DNA of 9,301 nucleotides from an uncultured Collinsella sp. (GTDB lineage: Bacteria; Actinomycetota; Coriobacteriia; Coriobacteriales; Coriobacteriaceae), in assembly GCA_902478875.1 (NCBI GenBank), contig CABSMZ010000066.1:1-9301 (forward strand), in the 5' to 3' direction. The notes beneath the pieces were generated by a model. The model made no database searches and was not told the origin of the DNA. It worked only from the letters and a program-made list of their open reading frames with translations. This document shows, piece by piece, positions 1 through 6,736 of the stretch (position 1 is the stretch's first letter; each line of letters opens with the position of its first letter). The position numbers and the translations under genes were made by a program.

Positions 1-85
1 GCGCGGGCGCCCGGTCGGCGGCCCGTTCTGGGCGCGCCTCAATCGTAGCCCGAGATGGTCCCAGGCTGACAATTTCGACTGTAAT
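1..85. other. GC-rich flank with no assignable gene
   Basis: No tRNA-like cloverleaf, ribosome-binding site or recognisable protein end was found. Plus-strand frame 3 is open from 3 to a TGA at 177-179, but it runs through the repeat cluster and terminator and resembles nothing. The region could hold the tail of a convergent plus-strand gene (frame 1 stops at 46-48, frame 2 at 95-97), but this cannot be supported. Confidence 0.5.
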
Positions 86-131
86 GGACGTCCTTAAACG
101 ACTAGTCATTCAAGAACGTCCCCAACGACTA
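86..131. repeat. Inverted/direct repeat cluster, possible intergenic repeat element
   Basis: Arms at 86-103 and 104-121 form an 18+18 nt inverted repeat centred on GACTAGTC, identical at 15 of 18 positions. The three differences are transitions that become G-U pairs in minus-strand RNA, so a fully paired stem with a CUAG loop is possible there. A further related unit on the minus strand (TAGTCGTTGGGGACGT, 131-116) repeats the arm as a direct copy, giving three units that begin TAGTCRTT. It lies just beyond the rpoD terminator and no protein is encoded here. Whether it is dispersed in the genome cannot be told from this window. Confidence 0.65.
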
Positions 132-138
132 CATGAAA

Positions 139-168
139 GCGCCCCCAAGCGAATGTGCTTGAGGGCGC
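139..168 (-). terminator. Intrinsic terminator after rpoD
   Basis: Arms at 157-168 and 139-150 pair over 12 bp with a 6-nt loop. Read as minus-strand RNA (GCGCCCUCAAGC / GCUUGGGGGCGC) every position pairs, including one U-G. Read as plus-strand RNA that position is a C-A mismatch. A short U run (138-136) follows on the minus strand. The hairpin starts 11 nt after the rpoD stop, so it most likely ends the rpoD transcript. The U-tract is short for a strong terminator. Confidence 0.75.
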
Positions 169-179
169 CTCTTGCTTGA

Positions 180-1529
180 CTAGCTCTCGATATAGTCCTT
201 CAGCTTGCTCGAACGGCTCGGGTGGCGGAGCTTGGCCAGGGTCTTGGACTCAATCTGGCGGATACGCTCGCGCGTGACGCCAAACTCGCGGCCGACTTCC
301 TCGAGCGTACGGGGATGTCCGTCGACAAGGCCAAAGCGCAGCTCGATAACCTTGCGCTCACGATCGGCAAGCGAATCGAGCACCTGGGTGAGCTGCTCCT
401 GCAGCATGGAGAAGCTGGCCGCATCGGGCGGAACGATGGCCTGGGAGTCCTCGATAAAGTCGCCCAGCTGGGAATCCTCTTCCTCGCCGATGGGGGTCTC
501 GAGCGACACAGGCTCCTGCGAGATCTTCTGGATCTCGCGGACGCGGTCGGCGCTCATGTCCATCTCGGCACCGATCTCCTCGGGGGTCGGGTCGCGACCA
601 AGGTCCTGAAGAAGCTGGCGCTGCACGCGAACGAGTTTGTTGATGGTCTCGACCATATGCACGGGAATACGGATGGTACGGGCCTGGTCGGCGATAGCGC
701 GCGTGATGGCCTGACGGATCCACCACGTGGCGTACGTGGAGAACTTAAAGCCCTTCTGGTAGTCGAACTTCTCGACGGCGCGGATCAGACCGAGGTTGCC
801 CTCCTGGATCAGGTCCAGGAACAGCATGCCGCGACCGACATAGCGCTTGGCGATGGAGACGACCAGACGAAGGTTTGCGCTGATGAGCGCCTGCTTGGCT
901 TCGAGGCCCACGTTCTCAATGCGCGTAAGACGACGCATCTCGGCACGCGTGAGTTCGAGCTCACCAGCATCGGCAGCCTCGAGCTTCTCGGTGGCCTCAA
1001 GACCGGCCTCGATCTTCATAGCCAGATCGACCTCTTCGGAGGCGGTCAACAGGTCGACCTTGCCGATCTCCTTGAGGTACATACGGACCGGGTCGCCGGT
1101 CAGCATCACCGTGGAGGCATCGATGCCGCGCACGCGCGAACGCGAACGGGACGTGCGCACGGTGCGCTTCTTCTTGCTCTTGGAAGAACCCATCTCGGCG
1201 TCGGCCTGACGGGCCATCTTGAGCTCATGATCGTCGAGCGAGCCGGAATCGTGCTCGTCGTCGTCATCGAAATCGTCGGTATCGGTATCGTTATCGTCAT
1301 CGTCGACGTCCATGGGGGCGTCGTCGTTACCGCTCGCGGAGATAATCTGGATGCCGCTGTTGCGCAGCGCGGAATACACCGCAGTGAGCTGCTCGTCAGA
1401 AACATCGATATCCTTCAGGGCGACCTGAATCTCGCCCTCGGTTACCGAAGTCCTGTTTGAGCCGTTGCCCATGAGCTTTGCAACGTAGGATTCCAGCCCA
1501 GTACCCGTGCTCTCAGTCTTTTTTGGCAC
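180..1529 (-). CDS. rpoD: Primary (housekeeping) RNA polymerase sigma factor RpoD / SigA
   Basis: This is the group 1 sigma factor that directs RNA polymerase to housekeeping promoters. Residue numbers count from an in-frame ATG at 1544 (454 residues). The order is: a region 1.1-like helical part (17-70), a very acidic tract (74-107), a basic Lys/Arg/Ser tract (122-139), region 1.2 (GDPVRMYLKEIG, 150-161), region 2 (LISANLRLVVSIAKRYVGRG, 220-239; FSTYATWWIRQAITRAIADQ, 268-287), region 3 from TIRIPVHM, and region 4 with the helix-turn-helix TLEEVGREFGVTRERIRQIE near the C-terminus. I prefer GTG at 1529 as start (449 residues): AAGGGAGA sits just upstream, whereas the ATG at 1544 has no good ribosome-binding site. 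It follows dnaG by 95 bp, the dnaG-rpoD order of macromolecular synthesis operons. A terminator hairpin begins 11 nt after the TAG stop. Confidence 0.97.
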   Translation of the reverse strand: MPKKTESTGTGLESYVAKLMGNGSNRTSVTEGEIQVALKDIDVSDEQLTAVYSALRNSGIQIISASGNDDAPMDVDDDDNDTDTDDFDDDDEHDSGSLDDHELKMARQADAEMGSSKSKKKRTVRTSRSRSRVRGIDASTVMLTGDPVRMYLKEIGKVDLLTASEEVDLAMKIEAGLEATEKLEAADAGELELTRAEMRRLTRIENVGLEAKQALISANLRLVVSIAKRYVGRGMLFLDLIQEGNLGLIRAVEKFDYQKGFKFSTYATWWIRQAITRAIADQARTIRIPVHMVETINKLVRVQRQLLQDLGRDPTPEEIGAEMDMSADRVREIQKISQEPVSLETPIGEEEDSQLGDFIEDSQAIVPPDAASFSMLQEQLTQVLDSLADRERKVIELRFGLVDGHPRTLEEVGREFGVTRERIRQIESKTLAKLRHPSRSSKLKDYIES

Positions 1530-1533
1530 AGAT

Positions 1534-1541
1534 TCTCCCTT
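1534..1541 (-). promoter_or_regulatory. Shine-Dalgarno deciding the rpoD start
   Basis: On the minus strand AAGGGAGA lies 4 nt ahead of the GTG at 1529 (5 nt from the GGGAG core). It falls inside the codons that follow the upstream ATG at 1544. The segment before that ATG (TCCTGTGGACT) has no comparable match. This favours GTG 1529 as the real initiation codon and shortens the protein by five residues. It is inferred from spacing only. Confidence 0.6.
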
Positions 1542-1544
1542 CAT

Positions 1545-1557
1545 AGTCCACAGGACT
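1545..1557 (-). repeat. Perfect 5-bp inverted repeat in the rpoD leader
   Basis: On the minus strand AGTCC-TGT-GGACT is a perfect 5-bp inverted repeat with a 3-nt loop, ending one base before the ATG at 1544. A third copy of the arm (AGTCC, 1603-1599) lies further upstream. It could be a small leader hairpin or an operator, but it is short enough to occur by chance. Confidence 0.4.
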
Positions 1558-1561
1558 CAAT

Positions 1562-1570
1562 ACTTTAGCA
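1562..1570 (-). promoter_or_regulatory. Possible extended -10 promoter for rpoD
   Basis: In the 95-bp dnaG-rpoD gap the minus strand reads TGCTAAAGT, a TGn extended -10 followed by a hexamer matching TATAAT at 4 of 6 positions. No convincing -35 is present at 16-18 bp. If used, transcription would start near 1555 and give a leader of about 26 nt before the GTG at 1529. This is the only gap between genes in the window large enough for a separate promoter. Weak evidence. Confidence 0.3.
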
Positions 1571-1639
1571 CACACATTGACGTCTATACCCAAAAAGAGG
1601 ACTGGATATAGGCGAGAATACGCTGGTTGACCACAACAT

Positions 1640-3748
1640 CTAGGCCTGTTCGGTTCCTGCGGTCTCCAAACCAATCAAACGGAACGGGTCCGCCACACCG
1701 CCGATCGACTTTTGCAGTTCGCGTTGACGCTGCGAATCTTGCGCGGCCTGAACGGTCAGCGCGCGACGGGCCTCATCATCGAGCGAACGGTCCTGGCGCA
1801 GCTTGGCCTGTGCGGCACGCATGCGGCGTTTGATGGTGTAGAGCTCGAGCATATCGAGCATAAACACGATGTTCGTCTCGGTGGGGTGCTTGCTCGTCGC
1901 CGAGATGCGCCCGGCACTCACAAGCGTTGCCGCATCGGGACACACCGAGCGTGCCGCATCCATGCAGGCTGCAGGATCGGTTCCCGGCGGCGTTGCCAGA
2001 ACGGCCCATGCGATGGACTCGTGACGTGGGTCAACCCACTCGATGGAGCAGATGCGGTCGGCATACGTGCGGAACAGGTCGGGGTAGCTCGTGAGCATAG
2101 TCAGCAGCTCGCGCTCCCCTGCCAAGGACTTGCGTTCAAGGTCGGTAAGAACCATCGGCGCCGCCGCAGCCGGTGCGCCCGAACCGTCAGCCGCAGGCAC
2201 AGCGCCCATACCATCAGGCACATCGATCGGCGGAAGATCGTCGGGGGCCTCCACAGGCGCGGCACCGTAGGCATCGAGCGGGACGTAGTCGTACGGCTCT
2301 TCTTCGACCGGCGTCGCTACTGCCGGCGTCGCGCCCGATGCCCAAGCGCCGCGACCGGCATCGCGAGAACCCAACGCCCGACCGCCCGCGCTACCGGACC
2401 GCTCAGCCTGTGCCCGCTGGCGCTCATAGTTCTGCTCACGACGTCGTTCCGCATCCTCGCGCTTGGCGACATCGCGAAACACACATCCCGAGCTCGCGCG
2501 CACGGTCTCCAGGTCCAAACCAAGCAGGTCGGCAATCTGGATAAAGTACGTGTCGATCATATAGCTATCGCGCAGCGGATAGATAAGCGTCAGCGCATCT
2601 TCCAGCGCCTTGGCGCGACCGCCCGGCGTGCTAATATCGCTCGATTCCTGCAGAGAACGGTACACGAAGTCCATGAGCGGCTCGGCAGCGTCAATGCGTT
2701 TCTGCAGCTCCTCTCCGCCGTGCGCCGTGATGAATTCCATGGGATCGTTGCCGTCGGGCAGTACCACGCAGCGCAGGTCCATCGAATCCTGCTCGATAAA
2801 CTGAATCGCGCGGCGGGCGGCCTTCTGGCCCGCGGCATCGCCGTCAAACATATACACGATGCGCTTGGCAAAGCGAGTGAGCGTCTTGACGTGATGCTCC
2901 GTGAGCGCGGTGCCCAGCGTGGCAACGACGTTTTTAATCCCCGCCTCCCAACAGGCGATGCAGTCGGTATAGCCCTCCACCACGATGGCGGTATCCTGCG
3001 CGACGATAAACTCCTTGGCCCAATTAAAGCCGTAGAGGTTTCGCTTTTTATGGAACACGCTCGTCTCGGCGGTGTTGAGGTACTTAGGCTGGCCGTCACC
3101 CATGATGCGACCGCCAAAGGCAATGTTATGGCCCTGCTCGTCAAAGATGGGAAACATCACGCGGTCGTAGAAGCGGTCGGCAAGCTGCCCGCGCCCGCGG
3201 CTCACGGCCACGTTGGCGTCGATCATCTCCTGCGGGGTAAAACCCGTCTGGAAAAGGTGCGACACCAGCGCGTTGCGGCCCGGCGCAAAGCCCAAGCAGT
3301 AGCGGCGGCAGACGTCGCCACCCATGCCGCGGCTGGCAAAGTACTCGCGCGGACGGCCGTCCTTACCGCGCATGAGCATGGTGTGGTAGAACTGGGCGGT
3401 CTCGGCGCACAAATCGTAGATGCGGGCACGCTTGGTACCCCGCTCGCGGCGATCTCCGGTGTCATGCAGCTCAATACCTGCGCGATCGGCCAAATAACGG
3501 ATTGATTCGGGAAAGCTCAGGTTCTCGCGCTTCATGATATAGGTGAAGACGTCGCCACCCTCGCCGCAGCCAAAGCAATGCCACACCTGCGTGGCGGGAA
3601 TAATGTGGAAAGACGGCGTCTTTTCGCCATGAAAAGGGCAGCAGCCCCAAAACTCATGGCCGCGGGGCTTGAGCTCAACCGTTTCCTGCACGATGGCGAC
3701 TAGGTCGGACGCAGCGCGTACCTGGTCTTTTTCCTCATCGCTAATCAC
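1640..3748 (-). CDS. dnaG: DNA primase DnaG
   Basis: DnaG makes the RNA primers used at the replication fork, working with the DnaB helicase. The 702-residue product has an N-terminal CHC2 zinc finger (C37-x2-H40, C58-x2-C61), the RNA-polymerase-like catalytic core with FGGR (211-214) and PKYLNT (221-226), and a Toprim domain with EGYTD (258-262) and metal-binding DGDAAG (302-307). A helical region to about residue 430 precedes a long Arg/Gln then Ala/Pro/Asp/Gly-rich linker (about 425-535). A helical C-terminal domain starting near LTDLERKSLAGERELL is the probable DnaB-binding part. The protein is longer than the ~600 residues usual for DnaG, mostly because of the linker. The start is GTG at 3748, supported by AGGGGGTGA at 6-nt spacing and by the correct distance to the zinc finger. 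It overlaps ribF by 8 nt. Confidence 0.97.
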   Translation of the reverse strand: MISDEEKDQVRAASDLVAIVQETVELKPRGHEFWGCCPFHGEKTPSFHIIPATQVWHCFGCGEGGDVFTYIMKRENLSFPESIRYLADRAGIELHDTGDRRERGTKRARIYDLCAETAQFYHTMLMRGKDGRPREYFASRGMGGDVCRRYCLGFAPGRNALVSHLFQTGFTPQEMIDANVAVSRGRGQLADRFYDRVMFPIFDEQGHNIAFGGRIMGDGQPKYLNTAETSVFHKKRNLYGFNWAKEFIVAQDTAIVVEGYTDCIACWEAGIKNVVATLGTALTEHHVKTLTRFAKRIVYMFDGDAAGQKAARRAIQFIEQDSMDLRCVVLPDGNDPMEFITAHGGEELQKRIDAAEPLMDFVYRSLQESSDISTPGGRAKALEDALTLIYPLRDSYMIDTYFIQIADLLGLDLETVRASSGCVFRDVAKREDAERRREQNYERQRAQAERSGSAGGRALGSRDAGRGAWASGATPAVATPVEEEPYDYVPLDAYGAAPVEAPDDLPPIDVPDGMGAVPAADGSGAPAAAAPMVLTDLERKSLAGERELLTMLTSYPDLFRTYADRICSIEWVDPRHESIAWAVLATPPGTDPAACMDAARSVCPDAATLVSAGRISATSKHPTETNIVFMLDMLELYTIKRRMRAAQAKLRQDRSLDDEARRALTVQAAQDSQRQRELQKSIGGVADPFRLIGLETAGTEQA

Positions 3749-4748
3749 GGATGCTCACCCCCTGCTCGCCCAAGTTGTGACGAATATCTCCGATATTACC
3801 CTCGACGGTCGCGATCAACTCATCCAGCGAATCGAACACGCGCGACGGACGCAGCCAGCGCGTAAACGCCAGCGAAACGGAAGCGCCGTACAGGTCGCCC
3901 GTATAACCAATTAAATTAGCCTCGAGATGCGCCGAAGCGGCATCGTCGGCATACGTCGGCGGCAGTCCGACGTTCACGGCAGCGGGCCACGCGGTGTCAT
4001 CGACCAGCACCAGACCCTCATACACGCCATCGGCAGGCACCTGAATGCCGTCGGGAACCTGCAGGTTTGCCGTGGGAAAGCCCATGCCAGAACCCTCGTG
4101 ACGGCCGCGAATTACACCGCCACGCACCATATACGGACGACCGAGCAACTCAGCAGCAAGCTCCACATGGCCCTGTCCCAGCTCATGACGAATGCGGGTA
4201 GCGCAAATGGCCTCACCGCCCTCGCAAAGCAGGTCGTGACCATACACGTCAACGCCGTGCTCGGAACCCCAGGCGCGCATCTCGGCAACACCAGAAGCAC
4301 CGCCACGACCCAGCCTAAAGTCGCTGCCAACGCGAATCGATCGAATGTCGACCAGACGCGACACCAGCGAGAGAAAATCAACATGGTCAAGCGCTGCAAC
4401 CTCAGGCGTAAAGGGAACGGCCACCACCGCATCGACCCCGGTTTGAGCCAGGGCATGCAGACGGTCGGCCGTCGTCATCAATTTTTGAGCGGGCGAGGGG
4501 CTCACCACGACGTCCGGGTCGGGATCGAAGGTAACTACGACCGCCTTGCAGCCATGGGCACGGGCATCACGGACAAGTGCTTCGATGAGTTCCTGGTGTC
4601 CACGGTGAACGCCGTCGAACACGCCGATGGCAATCGATGCGGCACCCAAGTGCCCGCACTCATCAAACGCATCGGCCGTAACGATGCGAGCCTCGTCCGA
4701 GTCGCCCGAGAAAAAAATACGCGCGAGCTCGCGAGCGGACAGCATCAT
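3741..4748 (-). CDS. ribF: Bifunctional riboflavin kinase / FAD synthetase
   Basis: RibF converts riboflavin to FMN (C-terminal kinase) and FMN to FAD (N-terminal adenylyltransferase). In 335 residues, the N-terminal domain shows the nucleotidyl-transferase motif GVFDGVHRGH (42-51), VTFDPDP (72-78), PFTPEVA (112-118) and VGSDFRLG (140-147). The usual ISSTRIR-type motif here reads ICATRIR (181-187), an uncommon double substitution. The kinase domain begins at LLGRPY (201-206) and carries GFPTANL with the PTAN residues (225-228), the ADGVY strand, VNVGLPPTY, and E276 as probable catalytic base, followed by DLYG. The ATG at 4748 overlaps the truB stop by 4 nt. No strong Shine-Dalgarno is visible, so translation is probably coupled to truB. 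Its end overlaps the dnaG start by 8 nt. A riboflavin enzyme after truB is a widespread arrangement. Confidence 0.95.
   Translation of the reverse strand: MMLSARELARIFFSGDSDEARIVTADAFDECGHLGAASIAIGVFDGVHRGHQELIEALVRDARAHGCKAVVVTFDPDPDVVVSPSPAQKLMTTADRLHALAQTGVDAVVAVPFTPEVAALDHVDFLSLVSRLVDIRSIRVGSDFRLGRGGASGVAEMRAWGSEHGVDVYGHDLLCEGGEAICATRIRHELGQGHVELAAELLGRPYMVRGGVIRGRHEGSGMGFPTANLQVPDGIQVPADGVYEGLVLVDDTAWPAAVNVGLPPTYADDAASAHLEANLIGYTGDLYGASVSLAFTRWLRPSRVFDSLDELIATVEGNIGDIRHNLGEQGVSIRD
3755..3763 (-). promoter_or_regulatory. Shine-Dalgarno for the GTG start of dnaG
   Basis: AGGGGGTGA on the minus strand matches the AGGAGGTGA anti-16S complement at 8 of 9 positions, the difference being a G that could form a wobble pair. 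It lies 6 nt ahead of the GTG at 3748, inside the 3' end of ribF, and fixes the non-ATG start of dnaG. Confidence 0.7.
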
Positions 4749-5677
4749 CGAACACCGCCGATTGCCTGCGGAAACACGTGCTCCATGACAAAGCGGCCAC
4801 TCTCAATGCGGGCGAGCGCCTTGAGTCCCCCATCGAGCACCAGCGCAAACGGCGCCTTCGAGGCATCGAAATCGACAAGCGCACGCTCAACGGGAATGCG
4901 TCGACCGCAGAGCAGATCGTCGGCAAGATTGCCCGGCAAGTCAACACGCGTGGCGCCCAGGGCCGCAATGGGATCCAGGGCAAAGCCAGCCGCGGACTCG
5001 GGAGAAAGCTCCTCGACCGCATGACAAGCGCCAATGGAAACAACACCGGAGGCCGTGCGGCGCAGCGCGGAAATATGCGCGGCGCTATCGCAAGCACGGC
5101 CCAGGTCGCGAGCGAGCGCACGGATATAGGTGCCCTTGCTCACTGAGAACGCCACGGTCCACACACACGTATCACCCTCGCCGCCCACGGCGATCAGGTC
5201 GGCGGCATAGACCTCGACGGGGCGCGGAGGTAGGTCCACCACATTGCCCTCGCGAGCAGACTTGTAGGCGCGAACGCCATTGACCGAGATAGCCGAAAAC
5301 GCCGGCGGCACCTGCATCTGCGGACCCAGCATGGCGGCCAAGTGCTCACGGGCATAGGCAGGATCGCGGAGCTCGTTGGCAACAGCCACCGTGCGGACGG
5401 CCTCGCCCTCCGCGTCATCGGTATTGGTCTCGGCGCCAAACGAAATGTCGGCGACATAGCTTTTGATATCGAGGGTAAGCATGCCCAGCAGACGGGTGGC
5501 CTGGCCCACGCCCACCACCATGACACCGGATGCCATGGGGTCAAGCGTACCGGCATGGCCAACGCGCCGCTCATGGAGGGCGCGTCGGCATTGCGAAACC
5601 ACGTCATGGGACGTGCAGCCCACCGGCTTATCGACGGCGAGTAGCATATTCAATTGAGAAGGCGTTCGACGAGCCAT
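4745..5677 (-). CDS. truB: tRNA pseudouridine(55) synthase TruB
   Basis: TruB isomerises uridine 55 of the tRNA T-loop to pseudouridine. The 310-residue product has the family motifs: LAVDKPVGCTSHDVV near the N-terminus; the catalytic segment RVGHAGTLDPMASG with nucleophile D46; the active-site tyrosine in IKSYVADI (Y74, matching E. coli Y76 by motif alignment); the substrate-binding stretch PPAFSAISVNGVRAYKSAREG; and KGTYIRALARDLG with conserved R186. The C-terminal ~90 residues are more divergent, as expected for actinobacterial TruB proteins. The ATG at 5677 lies 15 bp after the nrnA stop with a modest Shine-Dalgarno-like GGATGG. An internal Met at residue 11 is a possible alternative, but ten residues before the LAVDKP block is normal for the family. 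The stop overlaps the ribF start as ATGA. Confidence 0.97.
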   Translation of the reverse strand: MARRTPSQLNMLLAVDKPVGCTSHDVVSQCRRALHERRVGHAGTLDPMASGVMVVGVGQATRLLGMLTLDIKSYVADISFGAETNTDDAEGEAVRTVAVANELRDPAYAREHLAAMLGPQMQVPPAFSAISVNGVRAYKSAREGNVVDLPPRPVEVYAADLIAVGGEGDTCVWTVAFSVSKGTYIRALARDLGRACDSAAHISALRRTASGVVSIGACHAVEELSPESAAGFALDPIAALGATRVDLPGNLADDLLCGRRIPVERALVDFDASKAPFALVLDGGLKALARIESGRFVMEHVFPQAIGGVR

Positions 5678-5692
5678 GTACCATCCAATTAG

Positions 5693-6736
5693 TTAGAGCT
5701 CGACGGTCACCGAAGCGGGATCCTCCCCCACCAGCTCGGCCAGCATGGGAAGTGCCACGGCGAGCGTCTCGCGAATCGTTCCGTTGTTGGAAAAGCCGGC
5801 GGCGGCATGATGCCCGCCACCGCCAAAGTTGGCAGCAATCTCGGACACATCGAGGTCGCCCTTGGAGCGCAGGTTGCCACGCACCTTGGTATCGCCCTCG
5901 ATGCCCTTAAGGAACAGGCAGACCTCGACGCCCATCACCGAGCGCACCACATCGACCAGGCCGTCGCACTCATCCGAGGTGACGCCGCATTCCTTGAGGT
6001 CACTCTCGTACGCGTAGCTATATGCCACGCGCCCGCGCGCGACCGTCTTGATGCGACCCATGACGATGGACTTGAGGTGCAAGAACTCGACACGCATGCT
6101 CTGGTAGACCTCGAGCGCGACGCGCGCCGGATCGGCACCGTGCGCCACCAGACGCGAGGCGGCATGAAACGCTGCAGCATCGGCGTTCTGATACTGAAAA
6201 CGACCGGTGTCGGTGACCAGACCGCACAGCAGGCAGGTGGCGATGCCGTCGCTTGCGGTAATACCGCAATCGGCCAAAAAGCGGTCGATGATCATGGCGC
6301 AAGCAGCGGCATTGACACACCTAAGGCTGACCTCGGCAAACTCCTCGCGTGCCGGGTGATGGTCAAAGCACGCCACGTGAGCCGAACGACGCAACACCTC
6401 AGCGGAATTATTGAGGCGCTCGACGACCGGCACGTCTACCGAAATGAACAGGTCCGGGTTGCCGGTGTAGGCAGATGCCGACACCAGCAGATCGGCGCCC
6501 TCCATAAAACGGTAGATGCGCGGAACGGGATCGTCGTCTGCCAGCAGCAGGGCGATGTCCTTGTCGGGGAACACCTTCATAAGCGAAAGGCCCAGGCCCA
6601 ACACGGAGCCCAGGGCATCGCCGTCGGGAGAGGTGTGACCCGAGATCGCAATGGAGGACGCACCCTCGATGAGCTCGAGGATGCGTCGTTTAATATCTGC
6701 AGACTCGCACGAGGCGAGATCGGCGGAATTAGTCAT
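5693..6736 (-). CDS. nrnA: DHH/DHHA1-family phosphoesterase, NrnA-like (oligoribonuclease / pAp phosphatase)
   Basis: The product is a 347-residue DHH-superfamily phosphoesterase. Known NrnA relatives degrade short oligoribonucleotides and dephosphorylate 3'-phosphoadenosine 5'-phosphate using a two-metal (often Mn) centre. Visible motifs in order: motif I SGHTSPDGDALGS (H34, D38, D40), motif II aspartate in ISVDVP (D101), the signature FDHH (D125-H126-H127), motif IV LVTDTGRFQYQN (about 195-206), and the C-terminal DHHA1 glycine-rich GGGGHHAAAGF (305-315) that binds substrate. All expected metal ligands are present, so it should be active. The ATG at 6736 has a perfect AGGAGG (6751-6746) with 9-nt spacing and overlaps the rbfA stop by 8 nt. 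A DHH gene between rbfA and truB is common in Gram-positive genomes. Exact substrate preference (nanoRNA, pAp or c-di-AMP/pApA) cannot be read from sequence, so the symbol is provisional. Confidence 0.93.
   Translation of the reverse strand: MTNSADLASCESADIKRRILELIEGASSIAISGHTSPDGDALGSVLGLGLSLMKVFPDKDIALLLADDDPVPRIYRFMEGADLLVSASAYTGNPDLFISVDVPVVERLNNSAEVLRRSAHVACFDHHPAREEFAEVSLRCVNAAACAMIIDRFLADCGITASDGIATCLLCGLVTDTGRFQYQNADAAAFHAASRLVAHGADPARVALEVYQSMRVEFLHLKSIVMGRIKTVARGRVAYSYAYESDLKECGVTSDECDGLVDVVRSVMGVEVCLFLKGIEGDTKVRGNLRSKGDLDVSEIAANFGGGGHHAAAGFSNNGTIRETLAVALPMLAELVGEDPASVTVEL

Noticed and set aside
88..131. CRISPR-like direct repeats
   Set aside because: There are only two directly repeated units, imperfect and 28 nt apart, and the same unit also occurs inverted. 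No array or cas gene is present.
3..179. 58-codon plus-strand open stretch through the repeat cluster and terminator
   Set aside because: No start signal, no recognisable sequence, and it runs through two hairpins that are better explained as RNA structure or repeats.
222..1460. 412-codon open frame on the plus strand, antisense to rpoD
   Set aside because: It lies wholly opposite rpoD, has no ribosome-binding site or family motif, and its composition mirrors rpoD codons. Long antisense open frames are expected in GC-rich genes.
1712..3505. 597-codon open frame on the plus strand, antisense to dnaG
   Set aside because: It is fully covered by dnaG, which has all primase motifs. The antisense product is low complexity and rich in Arg/His/Ala with no recognisable domain.
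5297..5299. Phe in the TruB motif PPAFSAI as a lost catalytic tyrosine
   Set aside because: The active-site tyrosine is Y74 in IKSYVADI and is present. The F127 position is variable in actinobacterial TruB proteins.
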